A stretch of 64,000 nucleotides of DNA from Streptomyces xylophagus (GCF_000716435.1 NZ_JNWO01000005.1:186001-250000); one strand, 5' to 3'. Positions 16,123 through 24,893 are shown, numbered from the stretch's first letter. Notes: generated from the sequence alone by a model not told the origin. Made by a program: numbers and translations.

Positions 16123-16378
16123 GTCGTCAGGGTAGCGATCGTCACTGACACCGCGGTCTTCTCAGGCCAACGGCCGTCGAATCCACGAGCGGACGCACGA
16201 CGCGAGTCGTCGTTGGGTCGATGACGTTTTACGTGGGTTTTCCGCTTCCCGGTTGAGTGCGCTTGTTGGACCGCAATGTGACTCATCCGTAAGTGACTGG
16301 TGATCCTCGACCATGTCGCCAGTCGCCACGCAAGTAGGTTCAGTGGAACTCTCGATCATGACGAAATATGGTCGGGAC
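16123..16378. promoter_or_regulatory. upstream region of the zinc-ribbon/receptor operon
   Basis: No gene. The region must carry the divergent promoters for the Mrr-like gene and the 16379-21597 operon. TTGAGT at 16253-16258 is a possible -35, but I see no good -10 at the right spacing. ATG codons in frame at 16358 and 16379 leave the first start of the operon uncertain. Confidence 0.3.
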
Positions 16379-16597
16379 ATGACAAATCTGATGACGAGGG
16401 AACAGGCAGCGGGTGCCCTGCACCTGTCGCTTTCGACCGTCAATCGGATGTGCAAGGACGGTCAGTTGGTGGTCGTCCGCCCCCGCGGTGCGGGACGCGG
16501 CCGACCACTTCGCATCACGGCAGAGAGCGTTCAGAGGGCACTGACGCCCGTCATCACGAAGGCCGAAGGGTCGAACCCGGTGGGGGAGACCGCATGA
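16379..16597 (+). CDS. MerR/excisionase-type HTH protein
   Basis: 72 residues from ATG 16379 (starts at 16358 or 16391 also possible). Contains an HTH_17 pattern: MTREQAAGALHLSLSTVNRM followed by CKDGQLVVVRPRGAGRGRPL and RITAESVQRAL. It overlaps the next gene (ATGA) and heads the operon that ends with the kelch/receptor-like protein, so it may be the operon's regulator. Confidence 0.7.
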   Translation: MTNLMTREQAAGALHLSLSTVNRMCKDGQLVVVRPRGAGRGRPLRITAESVQRALTPVITKAEGSNPVGETA

Positions 16598-16797
16598 GCC
16601 GCCTCAAGTGCCCACGCGGTTGCGGTGGCACCCGCAGTAGCAAGACCAGTCGATCCCGTCAGTGCCCGAGCTGCGGCGCGAAGCGGACCCCGGTTGTCAA
16701 GAAGTCTCTCCCCATCGCTACGGATTCCTGGACCTGGGCGGCGGTGCCAACCAGGGCTGAGCGGCCGGTGGCCGTTACATGGAGCGTCTCGCGATGA
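16594..16797 (+). CDS. small zinc-ribbon protein
   Basis: 67 residues from ATG 16594. CPRGC (6-10) and CPSC (24-27) form a four-Cys zinc ribbon in a basic context (RSSKTSRSRQ), so nucleic-acid or protein binding is likely. Unstructured C-terminal part. Coupled to both neighbours. No specific family recognised. Confidence 0.6.
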   Translation: MSRLKCPRGCGGTRSSKTSRSRQCPSCGAKRTPVVKKSLPIATDSWTWAAVPTRAERPVAVTWSVSR

Positions 16798-16852
16798 ACC
16801 CGACAGTCAATCCTCAGCATGATCACGCCGTTTGGCGGCGAGAGGGGATCAA

Positions 16853-17278
16853 GTGCGAAGCAAGAACACCGGCATCGTGGCCAAGCGTCAGCGAGCCGTC
16901 ACGAAGGCGGTCAAGACCGCCATGCGCCACTGCGTGAACGGCTGCGGAAAGGGCAAGCCCGGCGCCAACTTCTGCGTGGAGTGCGGCACCGCGCTTCCGA
17001 TTGCCGCGGGCGTCGTGGCGAAGAGCGTTCCCCTTCCCGCACCCGCCCCGGTTACCGATCCGCTGTGGTTCGGCCACAGCGCAGACAGCGACCCCGACCC
17101 TGCCGTCCGCGAGGCGGCCTGGCAGCGGCAGTTCAACGGCCTCGTTGCCAAGTCCCAGGCAACCACCGTCGACAACTTGTCTCTTCTCGGGGACCCCAAC
17201 AGCGCCGACCCCGCTGAGCGTGAGCGCGCGTGGCAGCAGGCGTACGACCACGCAACGAAGGGATGGGACCGGCCATGA
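16853..17278 (+). CDS. zinc-ribbon protein
   Basis: 141 residues from GTG 16853, with GAGAGGGG at 16840-16847. A basic N-terminus (RSKNTGIVAKRQRAVTKAVK) precedes a zinc ribbon HCVNGCGKGKPGANFCVECG, then a Pro/Val linker and a C-terminal part with repeated EAAWQRQF / ERAWQQAY motifs (two similar helical segments, DPAVREAAWQ and DPAERERAWQ). Function unknown. ATGA overlap with the next gene. The repeated DPA-RE-AWQ helices may be an interaction module. Confidence 0.65.
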   Translation: MRSKNTGIVAKRQRAVTKAVKTAMRHCVNGCGKGKPGANFCVECGTALPIAAGVVAKSVPLPAPAPVTDPLWFGHSADSDPDPAVREAAWQRQFNGLVAKSQATTVDNLSLLGDPNSADPAERERAWQQAYDHATKGWDRP

Positions 17279-17799
17279 TCGGACTGGTCACCCAGCACGC
17301 CAGGAACATGGTCGCCGCGGCCGAGGCCTTGAAGGGCCAGCGCTACCGCGAGGTTGAGGACGCCGACGGCGGCACGCGTCTCGTCCCGGCCCGTCTCGGA
17401 ACCGCGCCCCTGCTCACCGCCAGCGACTCAGACGACGACGTTGAGTCCGTCGAGACGGACGAGACGGAGGCGGACGACAAGAGTGAGAACGGCGCCTTCA
17501 AGGGCCTCTTTCCGTCGCAAACCCCGCACGCCAACCCGGTCGTTCAGGGAAACGGCGCGATCACGCAGGCGCTGGCTGGTCACGTCTACGCCGCGCAGCG
17601 CAACGCCCAGATGCCTCAGTACTTGGCGAGCCTCTCGGCGACCGGGACACCCGCCCCCGCTGGCCCCACGTTCGCGCCGGGCACCGCGACCGTCCAGCAG
17701 CAGAACCAACGCGCGCCGACCGGCACCTTCCCGCAGACTCACGCCGCGGGGCAGGTTCCATTCCACGCCGCGCCGATCAACACCGGAGGCCAGCGATGA
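17275..17799 (+). CDS. hypothetical, partly disordered protein
   Basis: 174 residues from ATG 17275. Residues 1-40 are helical (MIGLVTQHARNMVAAAEALK), then an acidic stretch with many Asp/Glu (DSDDDVESVETDETEADDKS), then a long Gln/Pro/Ala/Thr-rich segment without predicted structure. This composition is seen in phage structural linkers and scaffold-like proteins, but no family is recognised. Overlaps the next gene by four bases. Confidence 0.6.
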   Translation: MIGLVTQHARNMVAAAEALKGQRYREVEDADGGTRLVPARLGTAPLLTASDSDDDVESVETDETEADDKSENGAFKGLFPSQTPHANPVVQGNGAITQALAGHVYAAQRNAQMPQYLASLSATGTPAPAGPTFAPGTATVQQQNQRAPTGTFPQTHAAGQVPFHAAPINTGGQR

Positions 17800-18680
17800 G
17801 CGATGAGACGATCATCAGGCAGGTGATGGACGCGTTCGTCAGCGATATGGCAGGCGGCGTTGACGACGTGGTCAAGCCGCTTCTCGCGCAGCTCATGAGC
17901 AACCCGGAGGTCACCGACGCCGTTGGTCCGTCGGCGATTCGCCGGAACGCGCTTCAGCTTCAGCTCGCGGCTGGTGAGCTCCTGGACCAAGCGGATCAGC
18001 TGGAGTTCGAGGCTCAGCTGCGGGCGGCGGCGAGGGCGACCGACGGGCCGGGGGATGAGGCCCGCGAGGAGGAAGCACGGCTCATTGAGGCCATCGAGGC
18101 GGCGGTTCAGGCTGAGCGTCAGGCCGAGGACCGGGCGCGGGAGGCCGACGAGAACCACCGCCAGGCCGCCGAGACGGAGCGGGACGGTCAGCGTGGCCGG
18201 CTCAGCGCCACCGAGGAGACCGACCTTCTCCAGCGGGCTCGTGCCGCCGCGGACATCGCCGCCCGACGCCGGGCCCACGCGGAGGGCGCCAGGGCACACC
18301 GCGAGTCCCTGGAGCGCCAGCTCGTGGCCGCTCGTCAGCTTGTGAGGGAGCGGACGAGCGCGGAGGAGACGGCCTACGCCCTGGCGAAGAACCCGCCGAA
18401 GGCACCCACCTCCGCCTACACCGGGTTGATCGACGGCTTCCGTCGCCTGATGTGGGGCCAGGGTATGGACAAGGAGGCGCTGGCGATCACCGCGGGTCTC
18501 GTTCAGGACGCGGCCCAGCGAACGGGGCTCACCCAGCGCGTTCGCGCTCAGGCCGTCGAGCAGCACGACAAGGCACGCGCCAACGCCGCCTTCGAGCGGA
18601 ACATGCCCGCCAAGGGCCACCCGCACCGGCCGAACCCTGCCGGTCAGACCTGGCACGTTGCCCAGGTGCCGTCGCGGTAA
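17796..18680 (+). CDS. long coiled-coil protein
   Basis: 294 residues. Residues about 50-205 are rich in Ala/Glu/Arg/Gln with heptad character (EEEARLIEAIEAAVQAERQA, EDRAREADENHRQAAETERD, LERQLVAARQLVRE), a probable long coiled coil; the C-terminal 90 residues contain a Tyr/Phe/Trp globular patch (SAYTGLIDGFRRLMWGQGMD). Sits two genes upstream of the kelch/receptor-like protein. It could be a fibre shaft, an assembly protein or a scaffold (inference). Confidence 0.65.
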   Translation: MSDETIIRQVMDAFVSDMAGGVDDVVKPLLAQLMSNPEVTDAVGPSAIRRNALQLQLAAGELLDQADQLEFEAQLRAAARATDGPGDEAREEEARLIEAIEAAVQAERQAEDRAREADENHRQAAETERDGQRGRLSATEETDLLQRARAAADIAARRRAHAEGARAHRESLERQLVAARQLVRERTSAEETAYALAKNPPKAPTSAYTGLIDGFRRLMWGQGMDKEALAITAGLVQDAAQRTGLTQRVRAQAVEQHDKARANAAFERNMPAKGHPHRPNPAGQTWHVAQVPSR

Positions 18681-18836
18681 CCGCAACACCCGCGGGCGGA
18701 GCCATCATTGCGCCCCGCCCGCGAGGCGTGGATGACGACCACGCGCCGCCGTTCCCGTCCAGATCCTCTCGTCTCCGGGAGTTGGGGCGGGAACGGCCTC
18801 TCAGTTCAACCGGCCGCCCTCCCCAGGAGACCACCG

Positions 18837-19283
18837 ATGACCACTCCCCTTTCCACGCACCGAGACCGGTTGGCCGGCCACCTGGTCCAGGTCGACAACT
18901 GGGCCCTGGGTGCCGAGTTCGACGTTCGGGAGTTCGAGAGGCAGATCGAGGAGGCTGAGCGGAACCTCGCCAACGCCGCCCGGCAGTTCTCGATGGCCGA
19001 CGTGAGCGCGCGTGCCGTCCTCGGCGGCGGCCCCGACTCCGTGACGTTCAGCAGCGACGTCGACCGCCAGGTCGCCGCCCTCCTGGCCGCGATCGAGATG
19101 CGCGCGAACCGGACCAACTTGCAGGCCGCGCGGGAGACCCTCTCCATGCTCAAGGCGAAGCAGGCGAACGCCAAGACCACCCTGCTCCAGGCGCAGGCGC
19201 TCCGGAAGCGCCTCCAACTGGCGGCGGAGGCAGATGAGTTGCCGCGCGTCACGGACGAGCTCGAAGCGCTGCTGGAGGACTGA
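18837..19283 (+). CDS. coiled-coil protein
   Basis: 148 residues from ATG 18837 (AGGAGA at 18825-18830). Mostly helical: FDVREFERQIEEAERNLANA, then AALLAAIEMRANRTNLQAAR and ETLSMLKAKQANAKTTLLQA suggest two or three long helices in coiled-coil arrangement. The stop is followed after one base by the ATG of the receptor-like gene, so the two are cotranslated and may be partners, for example a chaperone or attachment protein. Confidence 0.65.
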   Translation: MTTPLSTHRDRLAGHLVQVDNWALGAEFDVREFERQIEEAERNLANAARQFSMADVSARAVLGGGPDSVTFSSDVDRQVAALLAAIEMRANRTNLQAARETLSMLKAKQANAKTTLLQAQALRKRLQLAAEADELPRVTDELEALLED

Positions 19284-19284
19284 G

Positions 19285-21597
19285 ATGGTGTTCAACCCCC
19301 GCCAGCAGGCGGCGCGGAACGGGTTTCCGGGCAACCGCGATGCGGTCAACCACGCCAACGAACTGAACCAGCCTTTGAGCACCCCCTACACCCAGGTCGT
19401 CTATCCGGGGTCGCAGATCCTCACGCCGAACGGCGCCACGTTCAGCTGGACGGACAGCGCGGCCCCTAACGACCTCGACCAGCCCTTCGTGCTGTCGGGC
19501 ACGGCGGTCGGACGGGTCACCGTCCCGGTCCTGGTCCAGGGGGCTGGCTCAGACCTCACGGTCAGCCTGTGCCCCGACGCCGCGGGTGCCCCCGACCTGT
19601 CCGCCCCGCTGGCCCAGACCGTCATGCCTGCCAGCACGCTGGCCAACCTCACCTCGTCCCTCGGTTTGTCCGCTGGCGGCCCGCTCGTCACCGTGGACAA
19701 CGGGACCTTGCTGTACACCGCGACCGGCACGGGAACGTGGGCGAGCCCGGCGGGCAGCCCGAACGGTGCCCCGGTTGCCAGCGGCATCCTGACCAGCGGC
19801 CAGTACTTCGTTCTCATCGGCGGCTACGACACGACGGCGAGCGCGGCCACGGCGGGTGTCACGAGCACTCAGTTCCTGGGCGATGGGCTCCTCGGTGCCC
19901 CGACTCCTCAGCCTTCATTGCCCCTCGCGTGCTTTCGCGCGGCTTGCGCGGTCACCTCGTCCAGCATCGTTGTCGCCGGTGGGCAGACCGCCGTGGCGTC
20001 GGGCCTTCTCAGCAACTCCTGGGCGGCGAGCTGGGACCCGAACACCGGGACCGTTGGCAGCTGGAGCGCTCAGACGGCGCTGCCGGTGGCCCTCAGCCAC
20101 TCAGGCGCGGCTACCTGGCCCATCGGTGACGACGTCGACGTGGTGTACGTCATCGGTGGCAGCACCGACGGTTTCTCCTCGGGAGCCGTGAGCACCGTCT
20201 ACTACAACACGGTCAACAACGGGCAGCTCGGCTCAACGTGGCTGACCGGTCCGGACCTGCCGCAAGCCGAGCACTTCATGTTCTCTGCCGTCATCAACGG
20301 CTGGCTGGTCGTCACCGGTGGCGTCCTGAGCAACAGCACCATGACGGGCAACACGTACTACGCCAGGGTTAAAGCCGACGGATCGATCGACGGCTGGAAC
20401 GCCGGACCAAGCCTGCCAACCCCAGTGTGGACCGGCGTGGGGGCGAACTGGGCTCTCTCGACCACCGACGACGCCCTATTCATCGTTGGTGGCACCACCA
20501 ACGCGGCCAGCACGACGTTCTCGGGGAACATACAGGTCTTGCCGGTGACCGCTGACGACGGCCCCGGACAGTGGTTCCTCACCAATGAGGCCACCCTGAG
20601 CGAAGAGATCTACCGTGCCAGCCTGTTCACGGAGGATGACGAGACCTGCAACCTGGTGCGCATCCTCAACGACGGCACGTACGTCTACTACACCTTCGTA
20701 CCCGTCCCGCTCGTGTCGGTGCCGCTGCCCGCGACCGGCCTCACCAACGGGGCGACCTATCACGTAGTGCTGCACCCGTCCCCAAGCCAGGTGCCCTTGG
20801 TCGACTACCTCCAGTTCGGCGCGGGCGTCGGTGGTCTCACAAGCAACTTCGAGTACCGGGCGGTGGGCTCCAGCGGCGCCTGGTCCGCCGACGCGTCTCG
20901 GTCGGTCCTGATCTCGGTGTACGACAACACCCCGAACGGGGGCCAGCCGCTTCACCTGTGGCAGGACCCGGACAGCTCCAACCTCGCGGCGGCCAGCTCC
21001 ACGTTCGTCAACGACTGGCACGGCCGACTGGTTGGCTACTGCGAGGGGATCCTCTCGCCCAACGACCCGCTGAACTCGAACCCGACGTTCGTCACCAGCA
21101 CCTCACCGTGGGTGGCGACGAACTGCACGCTCACCCAGTCGAACGCGCAGGTTCACGGCGGCCTCACCGAGTCGGGCCTCCTCACGCCGAACGGCACCTC
21201 AGCCACGGTGTACGCCTCGTCGGAGCTCATCCGCGTGACGCCCGGTCAGTGGTACGAGGCTCAGGGCTGGCTCTACTCGCCCCCCGGCTGGTCGAACGTG
21301 TCGCTGAGCGTGAACTGGTTCGACTCCGGCCAGGCCTACCTCACGACGTCCAGCCATACGGTCTCCCTGGTGGCGGCCACGTGGACCCAGCAGGTCAGCA
21401 ACTTTCGGGCGCCGAACGGAGCCGCGTACGCGACGCTGGTGCCAACCGAGGGCGGAACGCCGAGCGCCGCGAGGTCGCTGTTCCTGTCGAACCTCACACT
21501 CACCGACGCCGACCCGAGTGTGCTCGCCAGCGTCGCGCAGATGACCTACCCGGACAGCGAGCCGTGGGCGCCGACGGGCCTTACGCAACTGAACTGA
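19285..21597 (+). CDS. kelch-propeller/carbohydrate-binding protein, tail receptor-binding-like
   Basis: 770 residues from ATG 19285. The N-terminus (FNPRQQAARNGFPGNRDAVN) resembles the attachment ends I associate with minor tail proteins of Streptomyces phages. Residues about 50-200 form a beta-sandwich-like domain. Residues about 215-440 contain four kelch-type blades with GG pairs at 232 (VVAGG), 291 (YVIGGS), 345 (VVTGGV) and 402 (FIVGGT), each near a W-x-x-x-x-x-LP motif. Residues about 598-745 look like a CBM4/9-type galactose-binding domain (NPTFVTSTSPWVATNCT ... VTPGQWYEAQGWLY). No signal peptide or anchor is present, so it is not a normal secreted protein. Strong terminator follows. 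Function inferred: recognition of a cell-surface glycan. Confidence 0.75.
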   Translation: MVFNPRQQAARNGFPGNRDAVNHANELNQPLSTPYTQVVYPGSQILTPNGATFSWTDSAAPNDLDQPFVLSGTAVGRVTVPVLVQGAGSDLTVSLCPDAAGAPDLSAPLAQTVMPASTLANLTSSLGLSAGGPLVTVDNGTLLYTATGTGTWASPAGSPNGAPVASGILTSGQYFVLIGGYDTTASAATAGVTSTQFLGDGLLGAPTPQPSLPLACFRAACAVTSSSIVVAGGQTAVASGLLSNSWAASWDPNTGTVGSWSAQTALPVALSHSGAATWPIGDDVDVVYVIGGSTDGFSSGAVSTVYYNTVNNGQLGSTWLTGPDLPQAEHFMFSAVINGWLVVTGGVLSNSTMTGNTYYARVKADGSIDGWNAGPSLPTPVWTGVGANWALSTTDDALFIVGGTTNAASTTFSGNIQVLPVTADDGPGQWFLTNEATLSEEIYRASLFTEDDETCNLVRILNDGTYVYYTFVPVPLVSVPLPATGLTNGATYHVVLHPSPSQVPLVDYLQFGAGVGGLTSNFEYRAVGSSGAWSADASRSVLISVYDNTPNGGQPLHLWQDPDSSNLAAASSTFVNDWHGRLVGYCEGILSPNDPLNSNPTFVTSTSPWVATNCTLTQSNAQVHGGLTESGLLTPNGTSATVYASSELIRVTPGQWYEAQGWLYSPPGWSNVSLSVNWFDSGQAYLTTSSHTVSLVAATWTQQVSNFRAPNGAAYATLVPTEGGTPSAARSLFLSNLTLTDADPSVLASVAQMTYPDSEPWAPTGLTQLN

Positions 21598-21612
21598 CGG
21601 CCCGCCAAGTCC

Positions 21613-21646
21613 CCCTCAGGCCCGCTTTCGGCGGGCCTGAGGGTTT
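21613..21646 (+). terminator. strong intrinsic terminator closing the receptor operon
   Basis: CCCTCAGGCCCGC (21613-21625) pairs perfectly over 13 bases with GCGGGCCTGAGGG (21631-21643) around a TTTCG loop and is followed by TTT. Confidence 0.92.
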
Positions 21647-21755
21647 CCCAGGGTGAGGCCGGCCGCAGCCGCTCGCGGGCACTCAGTCCCAGCGACAGGC
21701 CAAAGACGGGCCGGAGTCGTGCCTCCCCGGCCAGCGCGCTCCGGCGCGAAAGAAG

Positions 21756-23024
21756 TCAGGGGAACTTGGGGTCGGGGAAACCCCAGTCCATCGCCATGGT
21801 CACCAGCGCCTCTCGCACAGCTTCGTCCCAGTGCGGCGGGTCCACCAGGCTGCGCAACACCGTCTCGCCACCCTGCCTGATGAACCGTCCGCCGACCCTC
21901 TCACCCAGCGAGCCCAGCGACACGAGCTCTTCCAGGTTGACGGGAGTCCCGTCACCGTAGTCGTCGACCGTGTCCCGCGCCGCGACGTGGATCTCCGTCA
22001 GTGGGGCTGGCATCGCCTTGACGCCGACCGTTGCCCCAGCGACGTGGGGCAGGAGCGCGTTTGCCACCATCGGCACGCTGTCGTAGAAGACTTGGAGGAA
22101 GAGGTCCAGGCCCAGCGGGACACCGTCGGGGAGCCAGAACGCCGTGTCGAACAGGACCTCAAGCTCTGAGGCCGGCTCGCCGCCGCCCAGAGTGACCGTG
22201 CAGGTCATCTCCGCGCCCGGTCGTGAGGGAGCGGACCCGTCCGTGCCAGTGGTGGACATCCGGAGCCGCAGCCGTCGGCTCGTGGCGTCTACGAGCTGCC
22301 ACGGTGTCAACGCGACCCGCCTACCGCCCACGAGAGCGAGCCCCAACTGACTCAGCAACGGGAGTGCGCGCGTGCGCTGCAAGACCTCGATGACCGTCCC
22401 TGCCAGCCCGCTCGGGAAGCGCGTCCGCTCCTCTCCCTCCCACAGGCGCATGACGCTCGCGGCTCGCAGGACGACGTCCGGGTCGTTTCCCTGGCCGAAG
22501 AACGGGGACTCGCGAACGTTGAGACTCCGGGTGACCGCCGACGGCCGGGGCTCAGGCTGTGAGTTCGGGTCGTCCAGCAGCATCCGCATCATCTGCCGGT
22601 TCGCCTTCTCGTTGCGGGCGTCCAGCCGCACGAAGATGGAGCCGTTGAGGACGATCGGCCGCGGGACGGTTGCCCGGTCGATGCGGACCACCAGGACGAC
22701 CTTGTCGCCCTGGTCGTTGCAGGGCACCTCAATCACCTCGGGTGACCACGGCGGGTCGAAGCCCGTGCCCATCTGGTTGACCAGCTTTTCCTTATCGCCG
22801 AGGGGCACTCCCGTGATCTCGGAGGGTACGCCCTTGTCCCCCTCAGCGACCCCGACGAAGAGGAGGCCGCCGTAGGTGTTCGCGAGCGCGGCTACCGCCT
22901 CAATCGGCTTGTCACCGGCGCGCTTGTACTCGACCGTGAGGCCCTCCCGGATCTTCAGGTTGATGAAGTCCTGGACCAAGGCCAGCGTGACCTCGGTGGA
23001 AGGCACGTGAAACAGCGGATGCAT
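21756..23024 (-). CDS. Schlafen-type AlbA_2 domain protein
   Basis: 422 residues. The N-terminal 130 residues match the Schlafen AlbA_2 domain: LTVEYKRAG with E32 and K34, and AALANTYGGLLFVGV at 45-59, the motif shared by this family. The C-terminal 290 residues are a mixed alpha/beta region without recognised domain. AlbA_2/Schlafen proteins are ATP- or nucleic-acid-linked proteins, some of which cleave tRNA/rRNA and occur in defence loci. Convergent with the receptor operon across the terminator at 21613. Role in defence or regulation is inferred. Confidence 0.75.
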   Translation of the reverse strand: MHPLFHVPSTEVTLALVQDFINLKIREGLTVEYKRAGDKPIEAVAALANTYGGLLFVGVAEGDKGVPSEITGVPLGDKEKLVNQMGTGFDPPWSPEVIEVPCNDQGDKVVLVVRIDRATVPRPIVLNGSIFVRLDARNEKANRQMMRMLLDDPNSQPEPRPSAVTRSLNVRESPFFGQGNDPDVVLRAASVMRLWEGEERTRFPSGLAGTVIEVLQRTRALPLLSQLGLALVGGRRVALTPWQLVDATSRRLRLRMSTTGTDGSAPSRPGAEMTCTVTLGGGEPASELEVLFDTAFWLPDGVPLGLDLFLQVFYDSVPMVANALLPHVAGATVGVKAMPAPLTEIHVAARDTVDDYGDGTPVNLEELVSLGSLGERVGGRFIRQGGETVLRSLVDPPHWDEAVREALVTMAMDWGFPDPKFP

Positions 23025-23354
23025 CCATAGAGCATCGCAGTCTCAGATGCCTCAAGACACCCGGTTTAACCGGTAACAGGCACGAAGGCATGCAGCGAAG
23101 GGCTGTCGGCTCGCCTGGCCCTACATCCGACGCTTGGCCGGCCTAACCCCCGAGCAGCCCGCGAGCGGGGTTGAGTGACCGCGAGAGGTTGCGGTCGGCC
23201 GCGCCTGAGTTTCCCGTTCCGGAGGCTCTCGGGGTGCCTCACGTGGGGGCGAGGCGGACCCGCCGTAACGGGAATCCCGGCTCGCCGCTCACGTGGCAGA
23301 CGACTCGTCAGGTCACGTTGGGCGATTACGCAGAGTCAGTATTCGATTAGTCGC
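23025..23354. promoter_or_regulatory. upstream region of the Schlafen-like gene with palindrome
   Basis: 330 bases without a gene. CCGGTTTAACCGG (23061-23073) is a perfect 13-base palindrome about 37 bases upstream of the Schlafen-like start, a good operator candidate. AACCCC ... GGGGTT (about 23145-23174) can form a hairpin. Otherwise GC-rich with no feature I can name. Confidence 0.45.
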
Positions 23355-23555
23355 ATGAACGACCAACCAGTTGGTGAGACGGCCAAGCCGAACTCAAGTG
23401 CCACGCGCGCCACCTCAGTCGCCACCTCATGGCGAGACCCCGCGGTGCGTCAGCGTCGCCTGGAGGGAATGCGGGAACGCCGCCAGCTCATCCAGGGGGG
23501 CAAGGCCCGGTGCTTCGTCTGTGGGCGTGGACCGGAGAATGACGACGCAGCCTGA
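23355..23555 (+). CDS. small basic protein with CxxC
   Basis: 66 residues from ATG 23355. Ser/Thr-rich start, then a basic helical part (WRDPAVRQRRLEGMRERRQL) and a C-terminal CFVCGRG motif. It may bind nucleic acid or metal with a second Cys pair from another subunit. No family recognised; no clear ribosome binding site. Confidence 0.45.
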   Translation: MNDQPVGETAKPNSSATRATSVATSWRDPAVRQRRLEGMRERRQLIQGGKARCFVCGRGPENDDAA

Positions 23556-23604
23556 CGAGCGGTTGAGCTTGCCAGGGGCGAAACAGGGAGGGGAACTGCA
23601 TCTC

Positions 23605-23883
23605 ATGAACACCTGGACCAGGATGACCAGACGGGGCAAGGCCGCAGCCGCAAGCGCCGTCGCGGGAGTGGCGCTGCTCGGTTTCGGCGCCTACGTCGAG
23701 TTGTCCACCCCGAAGCCGCCGTCATGTGCCAAGCCCGAAAATCAGAATGGCATGGGAACCACGGCACTGAGTGACTGCCTGACCCAGGTCGGCAACTGGT
23801 GCCAGAAGAACTACCCCGATGACTCACTCTGCCAGAACAGGGTGTACGGGTACGCGCCCGGCAAGCCGGGCGACAGCGACTGA
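23605..23883 (+). CDS. small membrane-anchored or secreted Cys protein
   Basis: 92 residues from ATG 23605 (GGGAGGGGA about 12 bases upstream). Twin-Arg-like basic start (MTRRGK), a membrane helix at about 12-32, then an extracytoplasmic domain with four cysteines (41, 58, 66, 76) that could form two disulfides. Function unknown. Confidence 0.55.
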   Translation: MNTWTRMTRRGKAAAASAVAGVALLGFGAYVELSTPKPPSCAKPENQNGMGTTALSDCLTQVGNWCQKNYPDDSLCQNRVYGYAPGKPGDSD

Positions 23884-23995
23884 GACGAATACAGGCGCAA
23901 CCGAGGCGCACCTAGAGAACGGCCTCCGCGAAGTTGGAAGACGTGGAGGCCGGCTCACGCAAACTGCGGCGCCATCCGAACATCCTCGATTTGCT

Positions 23996-24229
23996 ATGAC
24001 CATGTCAAGTGAGAGCATGCTGGCACCGCCTGGCAAGGGGACGGCACCGGGAGCACTGGTCCTCTCAGATGCCGCGAGGTTGGCTCTCGTTGAGGCAGAC
24101 CCGCTGGCCCGCCCCGGGGACACCGTGGCTGCCCGTGCCACGCGCCTCGGCCCGCAGCTCGGGCTGAGGGACCGCGCTGCCAGGGGGCAGATCAGCGTCA
24201 TCACCCGTGAGCTGCGGGCCGCCGCGTAG
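23996..24229 (+). CDS. hypothetical protein
   Basis: 77 residues from ATG 23996. Ala/Leu/Arg-rich helical protein (LSDAARLALVEADPLARPGD). No ribosome binding site is obvious and no family is recognised. It is kept because codon use resembles that of the neighbours and it fills the space between two supported genes. Confidence 0.4.
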   Translation: MTMSSESMLAPPGKGTAPGALVLSDAARLALVEADPLARPGDTVAARATRLGPQLGLRDRAARGQISVITRELRAAA

Positions 24230-24341
24230 GTAGCGTTGCTGAACCGTTCGTCTGTGAGGTTTCCGGACCGCTCCGTTGCATACGGGGTGTGAGCCACAAT
24301 GCCGCTGTCATCGCAAAGAGCGGGCGCCCCGAGGAGCAGTC

Positions 24342-24893
24342 ATGGCAAGAGACCGCAGCGGCCGGAAAGACAGAATCGCCTACAACCAGCAGGTGGCTGG
24401 TGCGGATACCACCCCCATCGTTGGCACTGCAATCTTCTTCGGGGCCTTCGCGTGGGGACTGGCCGACGTGACGCACGGCTACTCATGGGTGGCGTTTGTC
24501 GCGCTGCTTGTGATCGGGTGGGTGCGGGACACCCGAGTGCACAACCGCGTGGTGTTTGTGTGGAACCGTCGCGTAGCGGCGGACAGCGCCGTCGGCATCA
24601 GTGGCGCCCCGACCCCCGCGTACTGCCGGGAAGGCAAGTTCAGTGACGGGACGGTCCTCGGCCTGGCGGTGCCCATATACACGGGCGGCTTTCATTTCTT
24701 CCCGGAGAGCGGCGGGTCTCATCAGTTCCCGCCGGTGGAGATCGTCAAGGTTAACCGGAGCCTGCCGTACAACAGAATCGAGATCATCACGACTAGCACG
24801 GTGTGGCCAACGATCGTGATATTCCCGCAGAACTGGAACATCAAGGCGTGGGAGCTTCTCAAGGGCCGGAAAACCTACCAGGCAGACCAGTAG
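24342..24893 (+). CDS. two-helix membrane protein
   Basis: 183 residues from ATG 24342 with GAGGAG at 24331-24336. Basic N-terminus, membrane helices at about 26-43 and 47-62, then a cytoplasmic domain of 120 residues rich in beta-type and aromatic sequence (VFVWNRRVAADSAVGISGAP, YTGGFHFFPES). Looks like a PH-like small domain behind two helices, but I cannot confirm it. Function unknown. Confidence 0.6.
   Translation: MARDRSGRKDRIAYNQQVAGADTTPIVGTAIFFGAFAWGLADVTHGYSWVAFVALLVIGWVRDTRVHNRVVFVWNRRVAADSAVGISGAPTPAYCREGKFSDGTVLGLAVPIYTGGFHFFPESGGSHQFPPVEIVKVNRSLPYNRIEIITTSTVWPTIVIFPQNWNIKAWELLKGRKTYQADQ

Noticed and set aside
16794..16937. 47-codon frame starting inside the stop of the small zinc-ribbon gene (ATGA)
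   Set aside because: It overlaps the better supported zinc-ribbon gene at 16853, which has its own Shine-Dalgarno and CxxC motifs; the overlapping part is Arg/Pro/Ser-rich as expected for a shadow frame. A short leader role cannot be fully excluded.
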